A stretch of 64,000 nt of DNA from Branchiostoma floridae (lineage: Eukaryota > Chordata > Leptocardii > Amphioxiformes > Branchiostomatidae). Positions within the stretch are counted from its first letter, which is position 1, and each line of letters begins with the position of its first letter. The translations under genes were made by a program, and so were the position numbers. The stretch lies in NCBI RefSeq assembly GCF_000003815.2, contig NC_049984.1, positions 21,693,038 to 21,757,037 of the forward strand, given 5' to 3'. Below are positions 41,899 through 52,499 of the stretch, in pieces. A model generated the notes under the pieces. The model searched no databases. It was not told the origin of the DNA and worked only from the letters and a program-made list of their open reading frames with translations.

Positions 41899-41998
41899 NN
41901 NNNNNNNNNNNNNNNNNNNNNNNNNNNNNNNNNNNNNNNNNNNNNNNNNNNNNNNNNNNNNNNNNNNNNNNNNNNNNNNNNNNNNNNNNNNNNNNNNN
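41899..41998. other. Assembly gap (100 N)
   Basis: Exactly 100 N, a conventional placeholder, so the real length is unknown. Confidence 0.99.
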
Positions 41999-41999
41999 C

Positions 42000-42930
42000 T
42001 ACATGTAGCATATAATGGCAGTTGAGACACTTTTTCTGCTGTAGTTATGGCTGCATATACAGATACAAACATGTCTCCTTAACACTATTCTGAATTCGAG
42101 CAACACTAATTCACAGCATTCAGTTTCCATCAAAATGGCATCTTATCTTTACATATACCTTCAAACCACAACAGAGGTGTCATTCTCCGATGCCCAGATG
42201 GAGCCAGTAGCATCATCATGGGGCTAAATGTTGAGCCGCAATATTCGGCCACTGTGGTATACAAAACATAATCAATAACTTGGCACATGTGGCATTATTC
42301 ATTTAAACTTGAGCAGAAAAAAATACAACAAAGACTTATTGAACCTGTCTGGCCATATATTCAAGTAGCCATGAAGTTAAGACTTCCTACCAAACATTGA
42401 CTATTGCTTTGTTATATAGTTGAAAGTCATTTGCCATTACAAAACATGAATACATGACGACATAATTGCCTTATAGCGTTTATATATCAATGCATTTTAT
42501 GTTGCTGAATCCGGTCGCACCCGTATAGGAAAATAATTTATATATAACAGTGATCAGCGTTTGTTTAATACTATTATGTGAACTTTAGAAAAAAGTCTTT
42601 AAATCTTCTCATTCCAGTGCGTCATCAGTAACCTCCTCATAAGGCCAGTCTATCACTTTAAATGGCAGTACCAGTAGCTCCTACAAGCACTTCGAACATT
42701 AGGTGATTATAGGTCAGTTAATATACATCAGTATACATACATGTATACTAGAACAAAGTTACTGTACACAGAAGTTGTATCCAACTTGCAATTAGGGTTT
42801 AAAAGTTTTCCATAGCAAATCAGTGAAATGAGGCTGGGCTGGAGTGCTGTCTTTTGGCGAATGATGTACCAGGATGATTCAGTTTGAAGGAGGCGGCGGA
42901 GGTTGGGGAAACTGGCGGTTAGGGTTGTTG
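42000..42930. other. AT-rich stretch without gene
   Basis: No ORF with recognisable motifs and no repeat structure beyond simple AT-rich runs. Confidence 0.4.
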
Positions 42931-42938
42931 AGATGCCG

Positions 42939-43470
42939 GTCCACCCTGGAAGTTGGGAGGGAGTCCTCTGAGAAACCCGTGTAGGTTGGGGTGCTGTCCT
43001 CTCATACCCCCTTGTAGGTTGGGGTGCTGTCCTCTAATACCCCCTTGTAGGTTGGGGTGCTGTCCTCTCATACCCTTGTAGGTTGGGTGCTGTCCTCTCA
43101 TACCCCCTTGTAGATTGGGGTGATGTCCTCTCATGACCCCTTGAAGGTTGGGGGGAATCCTCGCATACCCCCTTGTAGGTTCGGAGGGAGTCGTTGCAGA
43201 CCCCCGTGTGGGTGTGTGTGTGGGGTGCTGTCCTCTCATACCCCCTTTTAGTTTGGGGTGATGTCCTCTCATACCCCCTTGTAGGTTGGGGGGAATCCTC
43301 GCATACCCACTTGTAGGTTCGGAGGGAGTCGTTGCAGACCCCCTTGTGGGTGGGTGGGTGTGGGTGGGTGGGTGGGTGTGGGTTTTGGGAGGTTCTAGTA
43401 GACCCCCATGTAGGTAGGGGGGGGGGGGTCATTGCAGCCCCCCTTGGAGTTGGAGGGGTAGTTTTTGGAG
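42939..43470. repeat. 33-bp minisatellite, about 14 copies, degenerate
   Basis: Units of the type TGTAGGTTGGGGTGCTGTCC...ATACCCCCT recur with small indels. Minus-strand frames show 11-residue repeats (GMRGQHPNLQG / GYERTAPQPTR). A GGTGGGTG-rich part near 43345 and a G run near 43420 interrupt it. It is treated as non-coding. Confidence 0.85.
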
Positions 43471-43552
43471 ACCCACCTGGAGGAGTGGGTGTAGTCCATT
43501 CAGTTGGAGGAGAGCGGGCATTCCACCTTGGATATTCGATGTTGGTGCCTCA

Positions 43553-43731
43553 GTAACTGCCTCAGTTAACAGTCTTAACTTGACATTCTTAAACTGACAC
43601 GTAACTGCCTCAGTTAACAGTCTAATTTGACATTCTTAAACTGACACGTAACTGCCTCAGTTAACAGTCTAATTTGACATTCTTAAACTGACACGTAACT
43701 GCCTCAGTTAACAGTCTTAACTTGATATTCT
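43553..43731. repeat. 47/48-bp tandem repeat cut by an assembly gap
   Basis: GTAACTGCCTCAGTTAACAG...CTTAAACTGACAC recurs 3.7 times and runs into the N gap at 43732. The array probably collapsed the assembly and may be longer in reality. Confidence 0.92.
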
Positions 43732-43831
43732 NNNNNNNNNNNNNNNNNNNNNNNNNNNNNNNNNNNNNNNNNNNNNNNNNNNNNNNNNNNNNNNNNNNNN
43801 NNNNNNNNNNNNNNNNNNNNNNNNNNNNNNN
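43732..43831. other. Assembly gap (100 N)
   Basis: Placeholder gap at the end of a tandem repeat. Confidence 0.99.
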
Positions 43832-44732
43832 GATGCGCTACTCTATAGTTGCATCTTCATACTGCTGGATTTTTCGGATCTTGTCTTGGTTAAGTGCCAG
43901 TTTGTTTTGTTTGCTCCTGATATTTCGACTGACTAGCTCTGGGCCGTTGAATAGTCGCTTCGCACAGTTTCCTGTGAAGTGCGCAGCATTTCCGCTTTAG
44001 ATGCGTATCGCATTCTGTGTGGTTACTTCCAACTCACTGACTTCGTTCCCAGGCCTGACTTAGCCAATCGGTGGCCCACGTTTCTTGTGTTGACTCTTGG
44101 TCTGCCGGCTGTGTCCCCGCAGCAAATGCCCAACGAAGGTAGTCAGCTCCTTCTATTTGTGGCAGTTGTTGGCCAGTAGGGTGTCAGGCGATGTGCACCC
44201 CTCGGACTACCCACAGTTCAAAGACATAAGCTTTTTCCCATTTGTAACAGGTAAAATAGATTCTATTATATGATTCTATTCTATAGATTCTATTCCATGC
44301 TTATCACTGCCTTAATTTTAAGAAGACATTTTAAAGATTGAAAAACAAGTGAGAGTTTAAGGCAAGATCTACGCTCTGTAGGTGGAAAATCATGCGGATG
44401 ATGAATGCATGGAAGTCCTTCATGAAAAACTCCAGGTATGCATTGTTGCGCACATGGCGGCAACTGGTGTTTATCATGGTTGTCACTTTTCGCCTGAAGG
44501 TCTTGTCGCCCACTTTGTTGGTTTTCACTGCCATCCATTCTGTTCAAACATAAAACATTGCGATAAATATGTTTACTTTTTTAGGTAAGTTAATAGGCCA
44601 CGATAGCCATGTTTGAGTAGAAACGTGGAGTGATGCCAATGCGTCTGATAGAAGAACACGCAAGAAAATTAAAACATGAGGAGTGGATAAAGGGGAAAAT
44701 ACATTTTCTCATAGTACGTCCTTTCTATTACA

Positions 44733-44935
44733 TCAACTTAAGTCATAGATCATCTTGTAGATAATTAAACGCACCGGGCTTGTATTCTCGTCCTCATCAC
44801 AGCGCAGCATGACAGCCAGCCCATACTTCCACGCTGTTTTGGTTTTCTGATCAGTTGTGGCTCCACAGCCTGATCGATCTTTGAGGACTGGGAAAATTTG
44901 CTTTCTGAAGAATTTTATGAATTTGACCATGTTAT
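44733..44935 (-). CDS. Exon-like ORF of a transposon-associated gene
   Basis: The minus-strand frame reads MVKFIKFFRKQIFPVLKDRS, then TTDQKTKTAWKYGLAVMLRC and DEDENTSPVRL, with a stop soon after. It is basic and aromatic. No family was recognised. It lies on the same strand as, and downstream of, the GDHGG-type exons at 45023-45471, so they may be one decayed gene. Confidence 0.35.
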
Positions 44936-45022
44936 CATGCCACTTTGTACGGGTGCTGCAAAGTGATTAATCTTCATTTGCTTCATGGTGTCAGACATCC
45001 ACAGCTGGATCCGTGTCGTGTC

Positions 45023-45149
45023 TCACGTTTGCACCTCAACTTTTCCATTTCTTTTTTCTCTTATGCATTTGTTGAGTGTTTCGTTAAAAAGCTCTGCCAG
45101 TAGTACAACATGGCCGCCACAGAACATGACCGTTCCATTTGGAAAGTAC
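45023..45149 (-). CDS. Terminal exon following the GDHGG-type exon
   Basis: After TTTAACAG it reads YFPNGTVMFCGGHVVLLAEL and ends KVEVQT with TGA. The entry phase (AG|G) matches the donor of exon 45262-45471. Confidence 0.45.
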
Positions 45150-45261
45150 CTGTTAAAGACATTAAGAAATGTCACAGTGGTAAATATTGGATGGATCATG
45201 AATGGTGCATGTCTATTGTCTTCATATACAAGCTGATTTGTAACATCCACATCTGACTAAC

Positions 45262-45471
45262 CTCCATGTATTGACTTGAAGGGCCTTTATTTCATTAACC
45301 AACCGTCTGGTCTCTGTTATGACGTTCTCCCTAGTGCCCTTCGCCTTGAACACACAGCATACTATCGTGTTGTGTTTGGAGTTGGGACACATCTTATTTA
45401 GGGGCTGAAATGCCATCTTGAAGCTGTCACCTCCGTGGTCACCAAGTATCTTTATCCACACAAGTGTGTCT
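45262..45471 (-). CDS. Exon with WIKILGDHGGDSFK motif, repeat-family protein
   Basis: The exon lies between TGACAG and GTTAGT and reads LVWIKILGDHGGDSFKMAFQ, then PNSKHNTIVCCVFKAKGTRE and ends INTW-type. The W-x-K-x-G-G-D-x-G-G-x-(S/T)-F-K ... P-N-S ... N-T pattern is shared by a large, uncharacterised group of multi-copy proteins in invertebrate genomes that I associate with transposons. Biochemical role unknown. Confidence 0.5.
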
Positions 45472-45739
45472 CTGTCAGAAATGCCATCATTGTGCCATGT
45501 CAGTTAATTAAGTTTTTTTCAACTAAACACTCAAAAGTTGTTTCCAGACGAAAATCACCGAACCAATAGATAGAATACGATAGGTTAACATAATTGCAAA
45601 ATTTGCACACAAAAAAAAATTTATTATATAGCAAGAGTTATGTACCCTGAGTTCGAAGACCTTGTTAGATTGTCAAAGATGCCATCTTGTAAGTTTCTTT
45701 ACTTACATTTTGATAACTCTTGAGCAGCACCTATCAGGA

Positions 45740-46240
45740 CATTAACAGTTATGTGGAACTTGGGCGTCCACGCATAGATGGAAAACTTGTTCAGATATTA
45801 CCCTCTGATGGATGTGGGCATGTGCTGCTGGGCAATGTTCGTTTGGTGTTGGCCATGGCACCTCACAAAGTTGGAAATGAAAGCCTCTGCCTTTAGGGTC
45901 TTCACTGTTGGCTTCTTTTGGCCTGATGACATGATAAACAAATAGATGAAATTGCGCATATATAAATAAAGGTGTTTTTTTTTCAGTTTTCTTTGCAGGT
46001 GCATATTTACTGTGCACCATGTTTTCCTTATGGTTTTCTTTCGAATGTATTACAAAAAATTGTAAGGCATCGATGAGCATCTTCAAGTTGTTTCTCTGTA
46101 ACAACCCTTGCACAAAGCAGCCTTGTAGCACAAATATTCACCAGATGTTGTTGTCTGCCTGAGGTATGAGTCTTTCCAGAGCAAATAGTGAAGGAACAAA
46201 AACCATGACTTCCACTGTGCTGCAGTGAGCCCTTCAAAAG
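45740..46240 (-). other. Possible further exon of the same gene
   Basis: A minus-strand frame around 45800-45920 (FHFQLCEVPWPTPNEHCPAA) and another at 45980-46131 are open but share no recognised motif. Listed because the strand and position fit the gene of 45023-45471. Confidence 0.2.
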
Positions 46241-46721
46241 GAGATGCTATCATGTTGGGATGCCAGATACGAGGTTGCTGGGTACTGTCACTGAGTTTAC
46301 ACGGGACTGTAGAGGTATATTGGTGAGGAGTTTTCCAAACCTATCATTAACAATAAGTAGCTATATCGGAAATAAACAAACTTAACACTCGTCAGATCCC
46401 TAAAGGGGCCTTCTTCCTCTTCTTTTGATGGTAGGTTCCGGAAACTCCTGTTCAATCTTGTCAAGAATGAATGGTGCTATGTCCTCTGATACACCCTTAA
46501 CCTTTTTACACAGATCGTCCACTGTGTGGATGTCCTCTGATACACCTTTGACCTTTTTACACAGATCGTCCACTCACTCCTGCTGGACCAACATGTGCGA
46601 TCCTAATGTATGTATCCTGCTGAGGTCACCTGGAGGGGTTGGGCGGAATATAACAACATGCAACCAATGGCACACATCACATACACCGGTATTATACCTC
46701 TGTAAGACCTCAACTCAACTC

Positions 46722-46915
46722 CCGACATCCGGCATGTCGTCAACTTTCAACTCCCGACATCAACATGTCGTTTACGTTCTACTTATACTCCCGACATCAA
46801 CATGTCGTTTACGCTTTACGTATACTCCCGACATCAACATGTCGTCTGCGTTCTACGTATACTCCCGACATCAACTTGTCGTCTCCACTACCGACATCAA
46901 CGTGTCGTCAACTCA
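46722..46915. repeat. 37-bp tandem units, each with a small hairpin
   Basis: About five units carry CGACATCAACATGTCG, a 6-bp inverted repeat around CAAC, separated by TTTACGTTCTAC...TATACTCC. A separate 51-bp duplication (ATGTCCTCTGATACACC) occurs at 46473-46575. No coding role is seen. Confidence 0.8.
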
Positions 46916-46929
46916 TACCCACAAACATA

Positions 46930-48080
46930 CAAACTTACGACAAGAGTTTAACTGCTGACTGCTTACACAAACGAAAACCGTACCACATCTTTACTAGTCT
47001 ACCACGGTGTGTAAAACCCACATGTTCTATCCGCTGCCGGCTTTCACGTGCCCGGATTTTCCCGCTACCCGTTAGAAAGGCGAATGACTGGCTGAGTTGC
47101 TCGTCTCCTCACAGACGCCTGCCTATTAGCAACGTCACTTATAGGGCAGCCCATGTACGTCTCAAACGGGTTCACGACGCACGTTGGGTTGGTCTTGTCC
47201 ACCTGTTTGTAATTCAGTCCTCGCACATTTTTGCTGATCCTTCCTGTGTACTGCACGTACCTCCTATTGTTATATATCAGGTACTGGTGCTCCTCAATCC
47301 CCTCAAACCAATGATTATACAGTTATAGTAAAACACCCCATACGATAGTACTGTGGATGTTTTAGTTGAAATCACGCCTGACGTCCACATTTTGTTTAAG
47401 AAAATTGATTTTTTCCATTACTTTATTGATAAAGCGCATGGCCATGCACTCTTTCTCCGAGAAAAGAGTTATTCCGCTGCTTGTTCACCACTCTTATCTC
47501 CAAGGACAGGTTGGCCACGGTCACAGACAAGTGAGGTGACAGACTTGCATCTTTGCGTCAATCCGGAATCCAAGAAGAACAGAACTCTGCGGGAAATTTT
47601 TCGCAAAATCAGTGCAAAAGATCTTCAGACAATAACGTTACTGTCCAGACAATGTGTTCACAAAGGCAACAACTAAATATTTTCACTTTTTCTTGGTACT
47701 GCTTGCCTTGCTCTTTGCCCCACCCCAACTTCGCATCGCACATGGCGGCAACGGGTGTTTATCATGCTTATGGTTCTTTTGCCTGTAGGTCTTGTAACCC
47801 ACTTTGTTGGCTGTTTTGTGTCAATGAGGGCCAATCAAAAGGGTGCGGTATGTTCAGTTGCTGTGAGTGAATAATTCAGCTTTTCAATATCCCATCCCTA
47901 CGTCACCATTCCGGATATCACTATCACCAACGCCCCCACGTGGCTCATGTTGTTGTTGTATCTGGTCAAGTGGAACATCCAATGATTTGTCTGTTTTCTT
48001 CTTGACAGAGCTGGGCATAGGGTGATGCTGTATGTCAGAGAAGGACGGGTCTCGACTGTGTGTTGAATATAATAATGCAC
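46930..48080. other. No convincing gene
   Basis: A plus-strand ORF at 47353-47676 is open but has no recognisable motif. A GGCGGCAACNGGTGTTTATCA-like block near 47742 matches one near 44457, indicating a small dispersed repeat. Confidence 0.3.
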
Positions 48081-48084
48081 TGGT

Positions 48085-48330
48085 CAACTACCCCCACCTA
48101 AGGTCTGCATGGTCCGCATCACCCATTCAGCACAGCTGATTCCATCCTTAGTGGACCTACATGCAGAATGAGGCTTGGTGTGACAAGTGCTACTGCTACG
48201 TGTGTGACAAGCCTGCAAAGGAGTGTGGACTGTGGGGGGCCAGTTGGAGAGCACACTGCAACGCACACAGGAAGAACTCAGCCTGGCAGAGAGTTAGAAA
48301 AGTTTACAACAACTTGCACTGTAATTCCTG
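48085..48330 (+). pseudogene. Cys-rich WCDKCYCYVCD zinc-domain remnant
   Basis: One plus-strand frame reads NYPHLRSAWSASPIQHS, two stops, then NEAWCDKCYCYVCDKPAKEC, WGASWRAHCNAHRKNSAW and RVRKVYNN to a TGA. The C-x2-C-x-C-x2-C ... C ... H-C pattern is a zinc-binding domain I have seen in eukaryotic proteins of unknown or DNA-related function. Two in-frame stops upstream suggest decay. Confidence 0.5.
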
Positions 48331-48456
48331 ATTTTTTTTAAAAGTCCTTCTGTGTGCATGGTTTGTTGTACACTTTGGACTGAAGTGAAATTTTTTGGTC
48401 CAACTCTCTCTTGCGTGTTGTGAATGGTTCTGACTGCCAGGAAATGGCCTTAGTCA

Positions 48457-48600
48457 TAAATATTTTTCTCCATTGTCATCAGTATCACAGTCGTCTAACA
48501 ACATGTACTCCTTCAGAACATGCTGCAGCTTTAGCTTGAGTTGCTGGTTATATGATTTCTTCACCTTCAAAGCCTTCGGGCGATGATCCAGTTTCTGTTG
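48457..48600 (-). CDS. Last exon of a minus-strand multi-exon gene
   Basis: After GCCAACAG it reads KLDHRPKALKVKKSYNQQLK, then LQHVLKEYMLLDDCDTDDNG and stops at TGA. Lysine-rich and helical in character. The family is not recognised; probably transposon-associated. Confidence 0.45.
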
Positions 48601-48834
48601 GCAAGAACGAAAATGCTATTGGTCCTCTAGTAAAACCCTGTCATTATTGACATTATGGCTATTTGTTGTGCTTATCTGGCATCAATGAAGGTTCTATTTA
48701 CATGAACAGTATACACGCTGTAAGAAGCTAAATCGCATTGGCAAGGCATTTATTGGATACGTTTTTTGTTATACAGAATAATATGAGTTCAATACGGCAA
48801 AGTGCATCATCAGATATGCCACCAATCATTAGGC

Positions 48835-49062
48835 GTTATTTTTGTAATACACTGAATAAAGTTTGGAAAAAAAAAATGTTAAGACTTGGTCTTCCATGTG
48901 GTTTTTTTTAACATCCTTGCCAAAATATTTGATTGCCTGAACAAGTTTTTGCTTGATGGTTTCTTTTCTCTTCCTGACTCCGCGTGGTTTTAGCTGGCTT
49001 ATCGGTTTCTTTGACTCCATCTTCTGCTGACTTCTTATTACTTGCTTGTTGAACTTGACACA
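48835..49062 (-). CDS. Lys-rich exon of the same gene
   Basis: The minus-strand frame contains QQKMESKKPISQLKPRGVRK and KQKLVQAIKYFGKDVKKNH. Borders are not clear, but strand, base composition and protein character match the exons at 48457 and 49277. Confidence 0.35.
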
Positions 49063-49276
49063 TTCCAACTACACGAGTTGCTAATACAGTGTATCTAACA
49101 ATCCTTAGGAACTATTTTATGGGTTGCTGTTCCCTATGTCAGTTTGCACTACCTGATCTAGGTGTGTGATCTAGGTGCTACATAGCTTCTGTGCCAACTG
49201 TATTCAGAAGTACAGAAACATATCCTGCCTTTTAAATGGGAACATGTTTCGAAATACATTACTAAAATGAATACAT

Positions 49277-49452
49277 ACCCTGTCTCGCCTGCTGGTACGT
49301 TTCTTAATCTCACCGACCAATTTCGTCCTCCCTTGCTGGAGGTGCTTAGCCTGGGTCTTCAAGTTCTCGAAGAACCGGTTGCAAGCTTCTGTCTTGGTAA
49401 ATGAGACAATGTGAGGAGAGCGACATTGACTGAGCAGATTATTTCTGTACTG
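49277..49452 (-). CDS. Exon of the same gene, coiled-coil-like
   Basis: After GTACAG it reads NNLLSQCRSPHIVSFTKTEA, CNRFFENLKTQAKHLQQGRT and IKKRTSRRDR, ending at a GTATGT donor. The charged heptad-like region may form a coiled coil. Confidence 0.4.
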
Positions 49453-49814
49453 TTAACACAGAAAGCATTGGCAAGAGGGGTGTAGGTTAAACAAGCTCGA
49501 GAAAAATAGAAAAAAAAATAGTTGTACGCCAACGGATTCCATCACCATCCCAGTGACAGCCTCGTTGTGAGGCGAGTTGAATCTGTTACACCAACCAGAT
49601 GACAGGCAGCAGGGAAATGATACAGTTTCGCATGATTTTTGACAGACGAACAAACCAAAGAGAAAAATCAAAGATGTTGTAGGACCTCCCGGAAACCAGC
49701 TGCCCACACAAGTCTCCGGCCTCTCTGATTGTGGGTACATTGTACCTCAGAATATTGTCTAGTGGCCTTTGTTTGAATCCCTCTGCTTACTGTACACATT
49801 TCAGGAACGCACGA

Positions 49815-50092
49815 AGGACACATTCTTCTCTGAATGGAGACAAAAAATAAGAAACAACAATAAAGTCAATGTGTGTTCTTAAATAAAAATTCATTTTGAT
49901 ATGGAAAACTACCTCTCATCTATTCAAAACAAAAATTTTCTGAATAGCATTACCAAATTGAGAATAAGTGCATACTGCCTCGAAATCGAAAAAGGTCGCC
50001 ACCATAATATTCCAACAGATCAGAGACTATGTCCTTCATGTCAAGATGATACTATCATTGAAGATGTATGTCCCCTCCATGTCGGCAGGTAA
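49815..50092 (+). pseudogene. LINE C-terminal fragment
   Basis: The plus-strand reading FSEWRQKIRNNNKVNV, a stop, then NKNFLNSITKLRISAYCLEI and EKGRHHNIPTDQRLCPSC fits the C-terminal tail of non-LTR retrotransposon ORF2 (F-x-x-x-I-T-K-L-R-I-S-x-H-x-L-x-I-E-x-G-R followed by a C-x2-C). It is a short relic. Confidence 0.65.
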
Positions 50093-50284
50093 ACGCCCGA
50101 TGTGCATCCTGCAATAGGCATCACCGATGCTCCCCGTTTTCCTCGTCGGTGATGACATCGTGCTTGTCCGCCAGGATGCTGGACAAATCCGGCATCTGCA
50201 CCACGAAGGCATTTCAGTGGTAGGGATTGTTATATTCCCTCATGTCGTGCATCTCCAGCCCCTGGAATGAAAGATGAAATTTTT

Positions 50285-50690
50285 CGATATGGTTAGATTT
50301 TTCTGATTGAGTTCCCGCCTGCGCACATGTTGTACAGGTTTGACATTTGGATCAATGTCAATATGGTATTCTCCAGTACAACATCTGCAGGGGCATCTGC
50401 TGTCACTCAACTATAGGTGTAAGTCACCTGTATGAGTCACCAGTGTCTATACGAGGTTGAAGGAGTGTGGTTCGACCAGTGTCAAAGGCGTCATGAAAAA
50501 ACAGTCGCGGTTGGCTTCTAAGAGGTTGAAGAGGTCATGCTTATGTGATGGCGGTAGATAGAGGTCGGAGAGGTCAATGACGGGCAAGGAAGTTTTGGGG
50601 ATACGTACCTTTTTGCCATGCGGTGGTGTAATTATAACGGTGGCAACGGTGACAGTGGCGTCGTTGATGATGTAGTTTGTAACATACAAT
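50285..50690 (-). pseudogene. Ty3/gypsy pol fragment (pre-RT region)
   Basis: The minus strand reads DLYLPPSHKHDLFNLLEANR (the S-x-E-x-x-x-L-L region before RT) and, after stops, EYHIDIDPNVKPVQHVRRRE, matching the H-x-I-D-x-x-P-x-x-R-x-x-R-R entry of gypsy RT. It is broken by stops and carries no catalytic motif. Confidence 0.55.
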
Positions 50691-51603
50691 TTAAAGGATC
50701 GCCACTATAAAAACTAGTGTCTGGTGTCCAAGGATTATTGTACTTTTGGGGCTTTCCCAAGAAACATCACCCTCTCCTGACTCACAGTACTACCTGGTAC
50801 ACTACCTTGCTGTTAGAACTACTGGGAAAAAACTGCATGCACACATTTCCCTGCACCGATGGTGTCAGCTACTGTAGAATCCAGGAAGTTTAAGAGCCAA
50901 ACAGTTCTATCATTAATTCAAAATATGACAACGTTAAAGAAAAACCATATACTTAAGTTAATTCTCCCGATTGCGGGGAATGATGTCTCCAATGACACTT
51001 CTGAAGCTCTTGTTGTCAATGGAGTTTCCCTGCAATGATGTGTTCTCGCGCAGCTCTTTCAGTGTCGCATTCATAGTTTCCATAACCCCAAGCGCTTCAC
51101 CATCAAGGAAAATGTACAGAATGTTGGTCGCCATATTGATCTAAGTGTAGAAACATGAAAGAGTGTATATTAGTCAAGATAACCCTCATGTTCTATGACA
51201 CAGCAGATATATATATACTTGTCGTCCAAGGAAATTTTTCCACAGCCAAAGTTTTCACAAGGTCTAACAGGTAAATTCAGGTAACCGTTACTCATGGCAT
51301 CAAGGCTATAACAGACTAGACTACTTAACGATAGATAAATAATCTTCACTTTTACCTAAGTCACTATTGGTTACTCTTAACATCATTTCAAAGAATTTTT
51401 TGGTGTGTATTTGTTTCTGATCTACAACATAACCAGATACAAAATATCAAACTATGTTTGTTTATTTGTTCAGCTGTATACATACGGCCAGGGCTGCCCA
51501 ACTAGCCGTAGGCTATTGCCAAGTGCTAACCCTGGGAGAGAAGAATACATACATGTTACAAATACAATTGCTATTAGTGAATAATTATGGAGGAACACTG
51601 GAG

Positions 51604-52139
51604 CTAATGCAGGTCGTAGGTATGGCAGTCCAGTTTCCACATGGTGGTACCTACAAGGCTGTGGACGAAAGGCCTTGTGATGGTGTCAAAAGGCTGAAAT
51701 GGGCTGATCATGTTCTGCATGTCACAACCCTCTTCAACCTTCCATAGCCCTGTCTCTTCGTCTTGTTCCCCTACCTCGTACCATTTTATACATGCCACCT
51801 CACATTTACCAACCAAGAGGAAATATTGTATTCTACCAAAGAACAGCAGGTCCACCACTTTGTGAGCTACCATAGAAGAGATGCTGTGGGACTGTGACAT
51901 AGCTTCATTCTCTTCACACCTGTACTCGCAAATTCGGTTAGTTTTAATAATAAAAAAAAGGCTCACCTCAGGAGGTTTCCCTTCATCATTGTATTTGTTC
52001 AGGAATTCCTTCACCTCATTGTCATCTAGGAACATGGTTGTACCTTGCAAGGGAGGTGCTGAGCTCACTCCAGAACTTGTTTTCCTAACAAGGCCAAAGT
52101 TTGCATCAATAGCCACAATCTGTTCACCATCAGCCTCTA
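51604..52139 (-). pseudogene. KDZ-like transposase exons
   Basis: An exon at about 51967-52137 lies between TTTTTTAG and GTGAGC and reads EADGEQIVAIDANFGLVRKT, then LDDNEVKEFLNKYNDEGKPP. The D-A/G-N-F-x-L motif and its context resemble the start of the Kyakuja-Dileera-Zisupton transposase catalytic region. A second open stretch at 51604-51930 reads MSQSHSISSMVAHKVVDLLF and on to IKWYEVGEQDEETGLWKVEE; this resembles a domain often found beside transposon genes. The two are not proven to belong to one gene. Confidence 0.45.
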
Positions 52140-52499
52140 AAAAAAAGGAAAGAAAATGATAACTGTCTGGGACTCCAAGTTAATTATAGACACGGCTGTC
52201 TCCAGGACCCATTCCTCTGTTCCTGAACAAAAATATCCTTAATGGGACATCATTATTACCGAGATCTGTTGTTGCTTCAGGTTGCAATGGTGGCTGCATT
52301 TGCACTTGAAGAAGTGTCATCATGCCTGACTGTATGCAACCTTGTCCTCCTTGTCTCATCATCCTGGTATTCTGTGAGTGGTATCCTTAATCCCTTACTC
52401 TGCCTCTTTGCTTTGACATAAAACATCTGACATTCAAGGTGGTAAACAGTAAGCAAAAACAATATCAAAGGAAGTTAAGAATGTAATTAACTCCAGCTA

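Noticed and set aside
42939-43470. Repeats about 33 bp long, considered as a CRISPR array
   Set aside because: Units are head-to-tail with no unique spacers, and the genome is eukaryotic.
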